Positions 16,720 through 25,408 are shown, counted from the first letter of the stretch. The stretch is 64,000 nt of DNA from Pseudoxanthomonas sangjuensis (GCF_010211755.1 NZ_PDWR01000007.1:62001-126000); one strand, 5' to 3'. Translations and numbers: made by a program. The notes: generated by a model from the letters alone, not told the origin.

Positions 16720-18984
16720 TCAATTCCCCGGCACGGGCTTGTGGAAGGTCTGGTAGTCGTAATAGGTGTACGTGTACTGGCCGGAACCGCGCTTCTCGAC
16801 CGCGTTGAAGATCGCGCCGCGCACGTCGACCCCGTTCTGCTCCAGCCGCTGCTTGGCCAGGGCGATCTCGCGCTGCTGGTTGAGGCCCCAGCGCACGACC
16901 AGCAGGCAGGTGCCGGCGTGGTGGCCGATCAGCGCCGCGTCGGTGACCGCCAGCACCGGCGGCGTGTCGACGACGACGACGTCGAAACGCCGCGAAAGCT
17001 GCCCCAGCAGTTGCTTGAAGCGCGGGCTCATCAGCAGCTCGGACGGGTTGGACGGAATCGCGCCGCGGGAGATGAACGACATGCGCTCGGTCCCGGGCAC
17101 CGCGCGCACCGCCTGCTCCGGATCGATCTTCCCGGCGATCAGCTCCGACAGCCCGCCTTCGGAACGCACCCCGACGGCCTGGTGCAGCGTGCCGCGGCGC
17201 ATGTCGGCGTCGACCAGCAGCACGCTCTGCCCCGACTGGGCGATCGTGACCGCGAGGTTGGCGCAGACGAAGGTCTTGCCGACGCCGGGGCTGGGCGCGG
17301 CGATCATCAGGACGTTGTTCTCCATCTCCGCCAGTGCGAAATGCAGGCTGGTGCGCAGGGTGCGCAGCGCCTCCATCGCCAGGTCGGACGGAGAGCGCAG
17401 CGCGAGCAGGCGCGGGCGCCCGTCGCGGCGCAGGCGGCCGGGGCGGTGGGCGACCTGCCGCCCCTTTTCGCTGAAGGGGATCGAGGCGTAGACGGGCAGG
17501 CCGAGCAGCTCGATGTCGATCGGGTCCTCGACGCCGCGCTTGAGCATCTGCCGCAGCAGCACGAAGGCGACCATCAGCATCGCGCCGAGCGCGGTGCCGC
17601 CGGCGACGGTCAGCAGCGGTTTCGGCCAGGCCGGCAGCGTCGGATTGACGTCCGCCGAATCGATCAGGCGCACGTTGCCGACCGCGCTGGCGCGGGCGAT
17701 GTTGAGTTGCTGCGCCTGGTCGAGCAGGTTGGCGTAGGTCTGGTTGATCACCTCGACGTCGCGATTGAGCCGGAACAGGCCCTGCTGCGTGTCGGGCAAC
17801 TGGTTGATCTGCCCCTGCAGCCGCGCCTTCTCCGACTGGAAGCGCTTGATCTGCGACGCCAGCGCCGCGTACGTCGGATGCGAAGGGGTGAAGCGGCTGG
17901 CGACATCGGCCAGCTGCATCTGCAGCTGGCGGATGTTGGAATCCAGCGCCACGCTCTGGTTCAGCAGCGCCTGGTTCTGCATGCCCACGTCGAGCGTGCC
18001 GGTATTGGTCTGGAAGGCGTTCAGCGCGGCCTGCGCATCGGCCAGTTCGCGGCGCACGTTGGGCAGCTGCTCGGTGACGAACTGCAGGCGCTTGGCCGCT
18101 TCGGCGGAGTTGCGCGCGATGTTCTGCCGCACGTAGGCCTGGGTGATCTCCTCCAGCACCTGCCGGGCGCGCTGCGGGTCCGGATTGGCGTAGGTCAGCG
18201 CGATGATGCCGGAGTTGCGGCCCTGCTCGGTGACGGTGATGTCGTTCTTCAGGCCGGCGAGCACCGCCATCGGGCTGAACTTGCGCACGTCGAACCGGGC
18301 GCCGGGATTGGCGACCAGCGTGCGCACGTCCAGCACCACGCCGTGGCCGTTGTCGGCGACCTGGCCGACGCTGCCGGTCAGCAACGGACGGTCCTCGGGG
18401 CCGAACAGCACGAAGCGCCCGCGCTCTCCCGCCACCAGCCGCAGCGGCGCATCCATCAACTCCGCGGGCAACGCCAGGCGCGCGATCCGGATCTGTTCGC
18501 CGCCCCAGCCGTACTGGTCCAGGCCGAACCATGCCGGCGCCAGCGCGCCCGGCTGCAGGCGCTGCTGCACGCGCGCGGCGAAGTCGCCGAGCAACGGCAT
18601 CCGCACCGGCGCGGCGGAAACGTCCAGGCCGAGCCGCGACATCGCTTCGCCGAGCACCCGGCGCGAGGTGATCAACTGCGATTCCGTGGCCGTCGGCGCA
18701 TCCACGGGCGGCGGCACCGGCGCGCTCTGGCTGGTCGCCAGGCCCGGCACGGTCGGCGGCCGGCTTTCCACCTGGACGACCGCATTGGCCTCGTACTGCG
18801 GCGTCGCCAGCAGCACGTAGGCGAGGCTGGCCAGTGAGAACAGCAGCGTGCCGAAGGCGATGGTCCATTTGCGATCGGTCAACGTGGACAGCAGGATCGG
18901 GATGTCGATGTCGTCGTCGCGCGGCGCCGACGACGGCAACAGGTGCAGGTTGGCTTGCGTGCGCGGGATCAGATGGCTGGGCAT
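16720..18984 (-). CDS. Wzc-type polysaccharide co-polymerase with BY-kinase domain
   Basis: 754-aa inner-membrane protein controlling chain length and export. The Wzz domain has transmembrane helices at about 40-60 and 455-477, with a long periplasmic coiled region between them. The cytoplasmic bacterial tyrosine kinase carries Walker A (APSPGVGKT, 563-571), Walker A' (VDADMRRG, 591-598) and Walker B (VVVVDTPP, 669-676). A C-terminal tyrosine cluster follows (Y737, Y739, Y741, Y742, Y744). Fused kinase and co-polymerase is the usual proteobacterial arrangement. Its counter-phosphatase is encoded at 21120-21566. Confidence 0.93.
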   Translation of the reverse strand: MPSHLIPRTQANLHLLPSSAPRDDDIDIPILLSTLTDRKWTIAFGTLLFSLASLAYVLLATPQYEANAVVQVESRPPTVPGLATSQSAPVPPPVDAPTATESQLITSRRVLGEAMSRLGLDVSAAPVRMPLLGDFAARVQQRLQPGALAPAWFGLDQYGWGGEQIRIARLALPAELMDAPLRLVAGERGRFVLFGPEDRPLLTGSVGQVADNGHGVVLDVRTLVANPGARFDVRKFSPMAVLAGLKNDITVTEQGRNSGIIALTYANPDPQRARQVLEEITQAYVRQNIARNSAEAAKRLQFVTEQLPNVRRELADAQAALNAFQTNTGTLDVGMQNQALLNQSVALDSNIRQLQMQLADVASRFTPSHPTYAALASQIKRFQSEKARLQGQINQLPDTQQGLFRLNRDVEVINQTYANLLDQAQQLNIARASAVGNVRLIDSADVNPTLPAWPKPLLTVAGGTALGAMLMVAFVLLRQMLKRGVEDPIDIELLGLPVYASIPFSEKGRQVAHRPGRLRRDGRPRLLALRSPSDLAMEALRTLRTSLHFALAEMENNVLMIAAPSPGVGKTFVCANLAVTIAQSGQSVLLVDADMRRGTLHQAVGVRSEGGLSELIAGKIDPEQAVRAVPGTERMSFISRGAIPSNPSELLMSPRFKQLLGQLSRRFDVVVVDTPPVLAVTDAALIGHHAGTCLLVVRWGLNQQREIALAKQRLEQNGVDVRGAIFNAVEKRGSGQYTYTYYDYQTFHKPVPGN

Positions 18985-19093
18985 GGATCGTTACCGAGTG
19001 TGCAAGGATGGAAGGAAGGCATCGCCGGCGGCGCATTGCGGCGGCGCGCAAGCGGCGGCGGGCAGGAAGGCGGATGCGCGGGGCGCGGGCCGC

Positions 19094-20848
19094 TCACGAG
19101 GCCTCCCACATGCCCGCGCGTCCCGGGTTTGGCGCACCTGCGCCCCGCGCCGGGGCCAGCAAGGCCTGGTCCGCAGGGCGCAGGCACGCCAATGCATCGA
19201 CGATGCGCGTGCAGGCGCCGCCATCGTCGACCGGATCGCCGGCGACCAGCACGCGGTCCGCCGGCACCCCTTCGTCGATCAGCCGCTGGCTGGTGGATTC
19301 GTCCGGCGCGACGTGCAGCGCGGCCAGCGCGCGCGCGATGCGCCGGCCCGGCTCGTCGCGCGCGTGCGCGGCGTCGACGCAGACGACGGGCACCTGGCTG
19401 TAGTGCGCCGCCAGCGCCGTCGTCAGCGTGGCATCGGTATCGCCCGGCACCAGCACCAGGTCGGGCCGCACATCGCCCATCACCCGCTGCAGTCCGTCCA
19501 GCGGCATCGCCTGCGTCCCGGACTGCCCAGAGGGCTGCGACGGCACTTCGATGTCGGCGACGAGATCGAACGCGTCCAGCACCCGCGCGGTCGTCCGCTC
19601 CGCCGCCTGCGCCACGCACAGCGTGGATTCGAAGCGGGCATCGCGGGCGAGCCGCTGCGCGATCGGCGCGAGCTGGTGCGCGTCCCGCCCATCGGCCAGT
19701 ACGCACAACGCCTTCACCGGCGCATGGGGCGCCGCCCCGTCGACCGCCGCGAGATCCTCCGCCAGCGGCGCGGCGGGCTCAGTGGCCTCGCCGTCGGCGC
19801 CGGGCGCCGTCGCGGCGCGGCGCCTGCGCGCGAGCATCGGCGACAGCCAGAGCACATAGGCCACCAGGCAGGCGAGGAAGGCCGTGGCCCTGCTCGGCTC
19901 CGGCAGCTTGCGCATGCCGTAGCCGAGCAATGCCAGCGCGCCGCACAGCAGCGCGATGCACAGCAGCGTCACGCGCGGCGACAGGCCCGCATCCAGCAGC
20001 AGGTGATGCAGGTGCTGGCGGTCGGCGCGGAAAGGCGAACCCCCGTTGCGCAGGCGACGGTACATCACCGACAGCGTGTCCATGACCGGCACGGCGACGC
20101 ACCACATCACGTCCACCGGCGCCATCCGCGCCACCCTGGGGTGGCTCAGGTAGATCAGGCTCCATGCCAGCAGGAAGCCGATCAGCGTGCTGCCGGCGTC
20201 GCCCATGAATATCTTGCGGCCGTCTGGCCAGCCCAGGTTGACGCAGAGGTAGGGGATCAGCGCCGCGAACAGCACCTGCAGCAGGAACAACACGCTCGGC
20301 GCCGAATGCCGTTCGTCGAACAGCAGGATCGCGCCGATGCAGATCATCGCGACCGTGGCCGCCAGCCCGTCGATGCCGTCGAGCATGTTGAAAGCGTTGA
20401 TCAGCCCGACCACCGCCACCACGGTGAAGGGGATCGCGAACGGCCCCAGGCCGAAAGGGTCGCCGACGACGGCGAAATCGCCCAGGTTGCGCACGTAGAT
20501 GCCGGACAGGGCGACGACCAGCAGCGTCGCGCCGCCCTCGATGAACAAGCGCGCGCGCACGCTCAGGTCGTGCGCATCGTCGAACACGCCCGCGACGACG
20601 ATGACCACGGCGCCGGCCATCAGGCTGGTGACGAAGCGGTCGAGATAGCCCAGGTAGGTCAGGCCGACCAGCGTTCCCAGGAAAAAACACAGGCCGCCGA
20701 CGAGCGGGATCCGGCCACGATGCTGCTTGCGGTTCCCCGGCCGGTCGATGAGCCCGATCGTGCGCGCCCACGGCCGGATCGAGAAAATGGCGAACAGGGT
20801 GACGGCCAGTGCGATGGCGCTGGCGGCGATCAGCTTGGGATCTCTCAT
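19094..20848 (-). CDS. WecA-like glycosyl-1-phosphate transferase fused to a partial UDP-GlcNAc 2-epimerase-like domain
   Basis: 584-aa protein in two parts. Residues 1-340 are a polytopic MraY/WecA family transferase that loads the first sugar phosphate onto undecaprenyl phosphate. Signatures are the acidic pair in FDDAHD (89-94), NAFNMLDGIDGLA (151-163), FMGDAGS (214-220) and HLHH (279-282). After an Ala/Pro-rich linker, residues 378-555 resemble the N-terminal Rossmann half of UDP-GlcNAc 2-epimerase, with RPDLVLVPGDTDATLTTALA (461-480) and LHVAPDESTSQRLIDEGV. The C-terminal half of the epimerase, which carries much of the active site, is absent, so epimerase activity is doubtful. GAGGAG about 10 bases before the ATG at 20848 supports the start. 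Confidence 0.85.
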   Translation of the reverse strand: MRDPKLIAASAIALAVTLFAIFSIRPWARTIGLIDRPGNRKQHRGRIPLVGGLCFFLGTLVGLTYLGYLDRFVTSLMAGAVVIVVAGVFDDAHDLSVRARLFIEGGATLLVVALSGIYVRNLGDFAVVGDPFGLGPFAIPFTVVAVVGLINAFNMLDGIDGLAATVAMICIGAILLFDERHSAPSVLFLLQVLFAALIPYLCVNLGWPDGRKIFMGDAGSTLIGFLLAWSLIYLSHPRVARMAPVDVMWCVAVPVMDTLSVMYRRLRNGGSPFRADRQHLHHLLLDAGLSPRVTLLCIALLCGALALLGYGMRKLPEPSRATAFLACLVAYVLWLSPMLARRRRAATAPGADGEATEPAAPLAEDLAAVDGAAPHAPVKALCVLADGRDAHQLAPIAQRLARDARFESTLCVAQAAERTTARVLDAFDLVADIEVPSQPSGQSGTQAMPLDGLQRVMGDVRPDLVLVPGDTDATLTTALAAHYSQVPVVCVDAAHARDEPGRRIARALAALHVAPDESTSQRLIDEGVPADRVLVAGDPVDDGGACTRIVDALACLRPADQALLAPARGAGAPNPGRAGMWEAS

Positions 20849-21004
20849 GCACGCACGCTCCTCGTATCGGGGCCGGTGGCGATGCGCCGCATGCGTTCCG
20901 CGACGACGGCGACACCGGCTTCGACACGATGGCAATGCAACGCGTGCCGCATCACCGCCGTGCCAGACTCGGATCGAATCTAGGCATCCCCGTTTGATGC
21001 GCCC

Positions 21005-21045
21005 GTGAATTTCGCTGATTCACTCTCGTGAAGCGGCAGGTTCAC
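21005..21045. promoter_or_regulatory. Tandem inverted repeats, possible operator
   Basis: Two copies of GTGAA…TTCAC stand in tandem: arms at 21005-21009 and 21019-21023 (9-base spacer), then 21028-21032 and 21041-21045 (8-base spacer). They lie in the 271-base gap between the phosphatase gene and the wecA-like gene, about 160-200 bases before the start of the latter. The regular spacing suggests binding sites for a dimeric regulator of the exopolysaccharide operon. No factor is identified, and they might instead be part of a terminator after the phosphatase gene. Confidence 0.4.
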
Positions 21046-21119
21046 TTATGGATGGATTCAGCAAGGTGTAGCGGAATCGATCGATCGCCACAAAAATGAA
21101 GAGGACGCTTCGCCATGCG

Positions 21120-21566
21120 TCACAGCCTTTCCCGCCATTTGCATACCGCCGACTCGATGCGTGCGTAGACATTCTCGAACGCATCCTGTGCGCGCCCGAA
21201 CGGATCGCGGATGTCGGCGCCGTCCTGCCAGCGGGACAACAGGAACGCTTTCCCGCGCAACGTCGGCGACAGCGCCAGCAGGGCGGCGACATGCCGTTGC
21301 TCCATCGCCAGCACCAGATCGCAGCGCTCGAGTTCCTCGCGGTCGAGCTGCCGCGCCCGATGCGTGCGCGCGCTGAACCCGTGCGCGGCGAGCGCGCGTT
21401 CGGCGGCCGGATCGATCGGGGCGCCATTCACGGCCGCCAATCCGGCCGACGCGACCGTCAGTTCCATCGCCGCTGCGGCCAGATGGCGCCGCATCACCGC
21501 CTCGGCCATCGGACTGCGGCAGACGTTGCCTCGACAGACGATCAGGATGTGGCGTGACATGGGCAT
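21120..21566 (-). CDS. Low-molecular-weight protein tyrosine phosphatase (Wzb-like)
   Basis: 148-aa cytoplasmic phosphatase. The P-loop is C11-RGNVC-R17-S, and the general acid lies in the loop IRDPFG. Wzb-type enzymes dephosphorylate the tyrosine cluster of the cognate BY-kinase, which here is the Wzc-like protein at 16720-18984. Two start codons are possible (21566 or 21560); GGGAG lies just upstream. It is the first gene of the exopolysaccharide cluster in transcription order. Arsenate reductases of the same fold are less likely because of the D-P-F loop and the context. Confidence 0.9.
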   Translation of the reverse strand: MPMSRHILIVCRGNVCRSPMAEAVMRRHLAAAAMELTVASAGLAAVNGAPIDPAAERALAAHGFSARTHRARQLDREELERCDLVLAMEQRHVAALLALSPTLRGKAFLLSRWQDGADIRDPFGRAQDAFENVYARIESAVCKWRERL

Positions 21567-21642
21567 CGCGCTCCCTGCCGGGGAAGGCTTCCGGCGCGGC
21601 CTGGGCAGCCGGGGCCGTCGGCACCCCGGCGTATCCGGCCGC

Positions 21643-23010
21643 TCAGGCCGGGCAGTGGCGGTCGGCCACGGCGAGCGCCTCGTCGACGATCGCCAGCCCT
21701 TCGCGCAACGCCGGCTCGTCGATGACCAGCGGCGGCGCCACGTGCAGGCGATTGCCGGCGACGAAGGGCCACAGCCCGCGCCGCTTGCATGCGGCCGCGA
21801 ATTCCAGCATCGGCGCGTTGTCCGCGCCGGACGCGTTGAACGGCACCAGCGGCTCGCGGGAATCCTGATTGCGCACCAGTTCGATCGCCCAGAACGCGCC
21901 GAGGCCGCGCACCTCGCCGACGCATGGATGGCGCTGCTGCATCGCGCGCAGCGCCGGGCCGATCAGCGTTTCCCCCAGCGTGCGCGCGCGTTCGATGAGG
22001 TTTTCCTCGCGATAGATGCCGATGCAGGCGACCGCCGCGGCGCAGGCGAGCGGATGCCCGGCATAGGTGAGCCCGCCCGGATACGCGCGCACGGCGAAAC
22101 TCGCGGCGACCGCATCGCTCATGATCACCCCGCCCAGCGGCACGTAGCCGGAGTTGACGCCCTTGGCGAAGGCGATCAGGTCCGGCACGACGTTCCAGCG
22201 ATCGACCGCGAACCATTCGCCGCAACGGCCGAAGCCGGCCATCACCTCGTCGGCGATCATGACGATGCCGTGCGCGTCGCACAGCGCGCGCACGCCCTGC
22301 AGATAGCCGTCCGGCGGCACCAGGACGCCGTTGGCGCCGACCACCGATTCGACAAGGACCGCGGCGATGCCCTGCGCGCCCTCGACCATGATCGTGTCGG
22401 CCAGGTGCGCCAGCGCGCGCGTGCATTCCTCCTGCGCGTTCGAGGCGTGGAAGGCGGAACGATAGAGGTACGGCCCCCAGAAGCGGGCGTAGCCCGGTGC
22501 GCCCGGCTCCGACGGCCATCGCCGCGGATCGCCGGACGCGGTGATCGCGCCCGTGGTCGCGCCGTGGTAGCTGCGATACGCGGTCAGCACCTTGTGCCGC
22601 CCGGTATGCAGCCGCGCCATGCGGACCGCGTGCTCCACCGCTTCCGCGCCGCCATTGGTGAAGAACACGCGATCCAGGCCGCCGGGCGCGACCCCGGCGA
22701 TCAGCCGCGCGGCCTCGCTGGTCGCCGCGTTGGCGTGGTACGGCGCGATGGTGCACAGGCGTCCGGCCTGGGCGCGGATCGCCGCGACCAGCTTCGGATG
22801 CTGGTGGCCGACGTTGGCGTTGACCAGTTGGCTGGAGAAGTCGAGCCAGCGCCGACCGTCCTCGTCGCGGAAGTACGCGCCTTCCGCGCCGACGACGACG
22901 GTCGGCGCCAACGCGCCGTGCGCCGACCACGGATGCAGCACGTGCCGGCGATCGTCGCGACGCACGGGCGAAACGTCGTCGCGCATGCCGTCCATGCGGT
23001 CGTCGCCCAT
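21643..23010 (-). CDS. Class III pyridoxal-phosphate aminotransferase
   Basis: 455-aa fold-type I transaminase of the omega-amino-acid group. The PLP lysine is K283 in FAKGVNSGYVPLGG, the pyridine-nitrogen aspartate is D254 in ADEVMAGFGR, and SYHG (147-150) and NGGAEAVEHA (119-128) are typical. It resembles taurine-pyruvate and beta-alanine-pyruvate aminotransferases, but the substrate is not readable. It lies 9 bases downstream of the VOC gene and belongs to the same minus-strand unit as the diiron protein. That context suggests a role in making or breaking a small amino compound rather than in central metabolism. Confidence 0.88.
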   Translation of the reverse strand: MGDDRMDGMRDDVSPVRRDDRRHVLHPWSAHGALAPTVVVGAEGAYFRDEDGRRWLDFSSQLVNANVGHQHPKLVAAIRAQAGRLCTIAPYHANAATSEAARLIAGVAPGGLDRVFFTNGGAEAVEHAVRMARLHTGRHKVLTAYRSYHGATTGAITASGDPRRWPSEPGAPGYARFWGPYLYRSAFHASNAQEECTRALAHLADTIMVEGAQGIAAVLVESVVGANGVLVPPDGYLQGVRALCDAHGIVMIADEVMAGFGRCGEWFAVDRWNVVPDLIAFAKGVNSGYVPLGGVIMSDAVAASFAVRAYPGGLTYAGHPLACAAAVACIGIYREENLIERARTLGETLIGPALRAMQQRHPCVGEVRGLGAFWAIELVRNQDSREPLVPFNASGADNAPMLEFAAACKRRGLWPFVAGNRLHVAPPLVIDEPALREGLAIVDEALAVADRHCPA

Positions 23011-23019
23011 CGCGCGCCC

Positions 23020-23439
23020 TCAGGGAATGAAGGTCTGTTCCGGATCGTCGAACGACTTGAACTCCAATGCGTTGCCCGACGGATCGAACAGGAACATCGT
23101 CACGTGCTGGCCGGGCTTGCCCTTCAGGCGCAGGTGCGGCTCCTCGGCGAACGCCACGCCCGCGCCACGCAGCCGGTTCGCCAGCCCTTCCCAAGCCGCG
23201 CGGTCGAGGTTCATGCCGAAGTGCGGCACCGGCACCGCCTCGCCGTCGAAGCGGCCGCTCTGCAGCGGCTGGCCTTCGGGCGAAACGTGCGCGACCAGGT
23301 GGTGCCCGAAGAAGTCGAAGTCCTGGTAGCTCGTGTCGCTGCGTCCCTGCGGGCAGCCGATGACCTCGCCGTAGAAATGGCGCGCCTCGTCGAGGTCGCG
23401 CACCGGGAAGGCAAGGTGGAACTGGGCGATGCGGTTCAT
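23020..23439 (-). CDS. VOC-superfamily metalloenzyme (predicted extradiol-dioxygenase-like)
   Basis: 139-aa vicinal oxygen chelate protein with two beta-alpha-beta-beta-beta modules. The likely metal ligands are H8 (QFHLAF), H73 (VPHFGMN) and E126 (NALEFK), the 2-His-1-carboxylate set of iron dioxygenases and related enzymes. The sequence type matches the predicted dioxygenase group COG3565. The ATG (23439-23437) overlaps the stop of the diiron gene as ATGA, indicating coupled translation. The reaction is unknown; dioxygenase, lyase or isomerase activities are all found in this superfamily. Confidence 0.85.
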   Translation of the reverse strand: MNRIAQFHLAFPVRDLDEARHFYGEVIGCPQGRSDTSYQDFDFFGHHLVAHVSPEGQPLQSGRFDGEAVPVPHFGMNLDRAAWEGLANRLRGAGVAFAEEPHLRLKGKPGQHVTMFLFDPSGNALEFKSFDDPEQTFIP

Positions 23440-24215
23440 GCCGTCGCGCCCCGGCGCGGGACGCACTCCTCGAAGATGTTCTGCCAGAACCGGTTCCAGG
23501 CGGTGATGCTGCGCTCGTAGCCGAGCGCCAGCTCGGGCAGCGCGGCGGGCTCCTCGCGGATGTAGTCGTCGATCGCCCGGCGGGTCAGCTCGCCGTGCAC
23601 GATGTCGACCTCGCCGGTATGGATGGTCCAGAACTCCCACTCGATGCCGTCCGCATGCGCGCGGATGTACGGGTGCTCGCGCAGGTGCTCGAACATCACC
23701 GACAAATAGGTCTGGCACAGGCATTCGCCGCCCATGCCGCGCAGGCCCACGCCGAAGGCCGGGCTGCGCTCGGCCAGCTCGTCGCTGAGCGCTTCGAGGA
23801 TCGCGCCATTGCGCGGCAGGCGGCGCCCGAGTTCCTCCGCCGGCACGCCGATGCTGGCGAGGAAGCGGTCGTAGACTTCCGGGTGCGCCTTCGCGGGGTC
23901 GCCTTCGCCGAGCTCCTCGGCGAGGATCTGGCCCAGCAGGCTGCGCAATCCGCCGAACGGCAGCTTCGCCAGCAGCAGCGCGAGGTCCTTGATGTAGTCG
24001 ATGGTGAAGAAACGGTACTGCATGCACACGCGGCGCATCGCCTCGACGGACAGCAGGGGCAGCGCTTCCATCCGCCGCCCGGCGAGCGCCTCCGTCGCTT
24101 CCTTCGCCCGGTCGGCGAATTCCCAGAAGCTGTCGCGGTCCAGCGCGCGCGGCGGGATCGCGCCGGATTGCGCGAAGGTCGCCCGCGCGGCGTTCGGATG
24201 ATCTTGCAATGCCAT
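23436..24215 (-). CDS. Heme-oxygenase-like diiron oxidase (iron-containing redox enzyme family)
   Basis: 259-aa all-helical protein. Candidate iron ligands fall in the expected three places: E101/E104 and H111 in LAEELGEGDPAKAH, E164 in GMGGEC, and H199, D204 and H207 in IHTGEVDIVH. This is the pattern of the HDO group (CADD, UndA, BesC, SznF), which use O2 to cleave C-C bonds or N-oxygenate small substrates. Exact ligand assignment is not certain, as the spacing of the last helix differs slightly from CADD. The ATG at 24215 gives the normal family length; the frame continues upstream into non-homologous sequence. It is the first gene of the unit with the VOC protein and the aminotransferase. 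Confidence 0.8.
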   Translation of the reverse strand: MALQDHPNAARATFAQSGAIPPRALDRDSFWEFADRAKEATEALAGRRMEALPLLSVEAMRRVCMQYRFFTIDYIKDLALLLAKLPFGGLRSLLGQILAEELGEGDPAKAHPEVYDRFLASIGVPAEELGRRLPRNGAILEALSDELAERSPAFGVGLRGMGGECLCQTYLSVMFEHLREHPYIRAHADGIEWEFWTIHTGEVDIVHGELTRRAIDDYIREEPAALPELALGYERSITAWNRFWQNIFEECVPRRGATA

Positions 24216-24363
24216 GCAGCCACTCCGTTGACGACGGATGCGCACGAGTGTCACTGCCGCGATGCAGTCGCGGAGTGAAGGAATCGCGATGATGGCGGGA
24301 TCGCGGCGCGCTCCGCGCGCGCGATTCACTTCGCGTTGACCAACGTGGCGTAGTTTCGACAAC

Positions 24364-24428
24364 GATGAATGCAGTCGTGCGCGCTTCCCTCCGCGATTGC
24401 GGAATGCGCCCGCATTCATCTTCCGCAA
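24364..24428. promoter_or_regulatory. Inverted repeats in the divergent spacer
   Basis: The 296-base gap between the divergent diiron gene and PP-loop gene contains no gene. GATGAATGC at 24364-24372 is repeated inverted as GCATTCATC at 24412-24420. Nested around 24397-24428 is a second palindrome, TTGCGGAATGCG-CC-CGCATTC…CCGCAA. This looks like an operator region for a regulator acting on one or both directions. It also covers the upstream candidate start (24365) of the PP-loop gene, arguing for the later start. Confidence 0.35.
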
Positions 24429-24511
24429 CCGCGGGCCGGGTTCATCCGCGGTTGCGCAAACTGGCAACGCAACGCGGTATCCATCGGCTTTCCGGACGGA
24501 ACACCACCAGG

Positions 24512-25363
24512 GTGAGCGCAGGAACCACATCGCCACAGACGACGCCCGCCGCCGACTTCCCGGCGACGCACCTGCTGTGGACCGGCGGCTGGGATTCGAC
24601 CTTCCGCCTCCTGCAGTTGCTCCTGCTGCATCGCGTTCCGGTGGTGCCGCATTACCTGGAGGATCCCGCGCGCGCATCGACCCGGATCGAACTGGAGACG
24701 ATGGCGCGCATCGGCGATCGCATTCGCCACGACTGGCCGCACACCCGCGAACTGCTGCGGCCGCTGCGCGTCGCGCGCGTGGCAGACGTCGAGGTCGATG
24801 CGGGGATCGCCAGCGCGCTGCAGGCGATACGCCGCCGCAGCTACATCGGCAGCCAGTACGCGTGGCTGCCGGCGTTCTGCAGGCAGCACGGCATCGACGA
24901 CATGGAGTTGGGCGTGCACGTGGACGACAAGGTGCAGGCGCTGCTGCGCGGGTTCGTGACCACGTTCGAGCATCCCTGCGGTTACCGGAGCCTCCGCGTC
25001 GACCCCAGGCACGAAGCCTCGGCCGAATACCGGCTGTTCCGCTGGTTCAGCTTCCCGCTGTTCGGCATCGACAAGGTCGGCATCGGCCGCCAGGCCGAAG
25101 CCGAAGGCTGGGGCGCGGTGATGGAGATGACCTGGTTCTGCCACAACCCGGTGCGCGGCAGGCCCTGCGGCATCTGCGCGCCCTGCCTCTACACCATCGA
25201 GGAAGGGCTGGCGCACCGGGTGCCGCCGTCGCGGCGCGTGCTGTCGCTGCTCTATCGCCGCTTCGTGTTGCCGCTGAAGTCGCCGCTGCGGCGATTGCGC
25301 GCATGGCTGCGCGGCAACCGGAACGGCGCGCGTCCCGCCGCCCCCGACCTCGGCGGTCCGTGA
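24512..25363 (+). CDS. QueC-like PP-loop ATPase
   Basis: 283-aa N-type ATP pyrophosphatase. The PP-loop is TGGWDST (24-30), replacing the usual SGGxDS. The C-terminus has a four-cysteine metal site, C210-x8-C219-x2-C222-x2-C225 (FCHNP…RPCGICAPC), as in 7-cyano-7-deazaguanine synthase QueC. Queuosine genes are not nearby, and most of the QueC body is not conserved, so it probably activates another carboxylate through an adenylate. Start: I prefer the GTG at 24512, because the upstream alternative (ATG at 24365) adds 49 basic residues across a palindromic region. It is transcribed away from the diiron/VOC/aminotransferase unit. Confidence 0.75.
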   Translation: MSAGTTSPQTTPAADFPATHLLWTGGWDSTFRLLQLLLLHRVPVVPHYLEDPARASTRIELETMARIGDRIRHDWPHTRELLRPLRVARVADVEVDAGIASALQAIRRRSYIGSQYAWLPAFCRQHGIDDMELGVHVDDKVQALLRGFVTTFEHPCGYRSLRVDPRHEASAEYRLFRWFSFPLFGIDKVGIGRQAEAEGWGAVMEMTWFCHNPVRGRPCGICAPCLYTIEEGLAHRVPPSRRVLSLLYRRFVLPLKSPLRRLRAWLRGNRNGARPAAPDLGGP

Positions 25364-25408
25364 CGCGGGCCGCCCCGGGGTCTTTTGCGCAACGGCGGCG
25401 TTCGCGCG

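Noticed and set aside
15058-18837. Very long open frame (about 1,260 codons) on the plus strand
   Set aside because: It is antisense to wzc and the asparagine-synthase-like gene, its translation is dominated by R, A, Q, H and V without domains, and high GC leaves such mirror frames open by chance.
24512-25363. queC (7-cyano-7-deazaguanine synthase)
   Set aside because: PP-loop and cysteine motif agree, but the loop is TGGWDS, the rest is divergent, and no queuosine or preQ0 genes are nearby.
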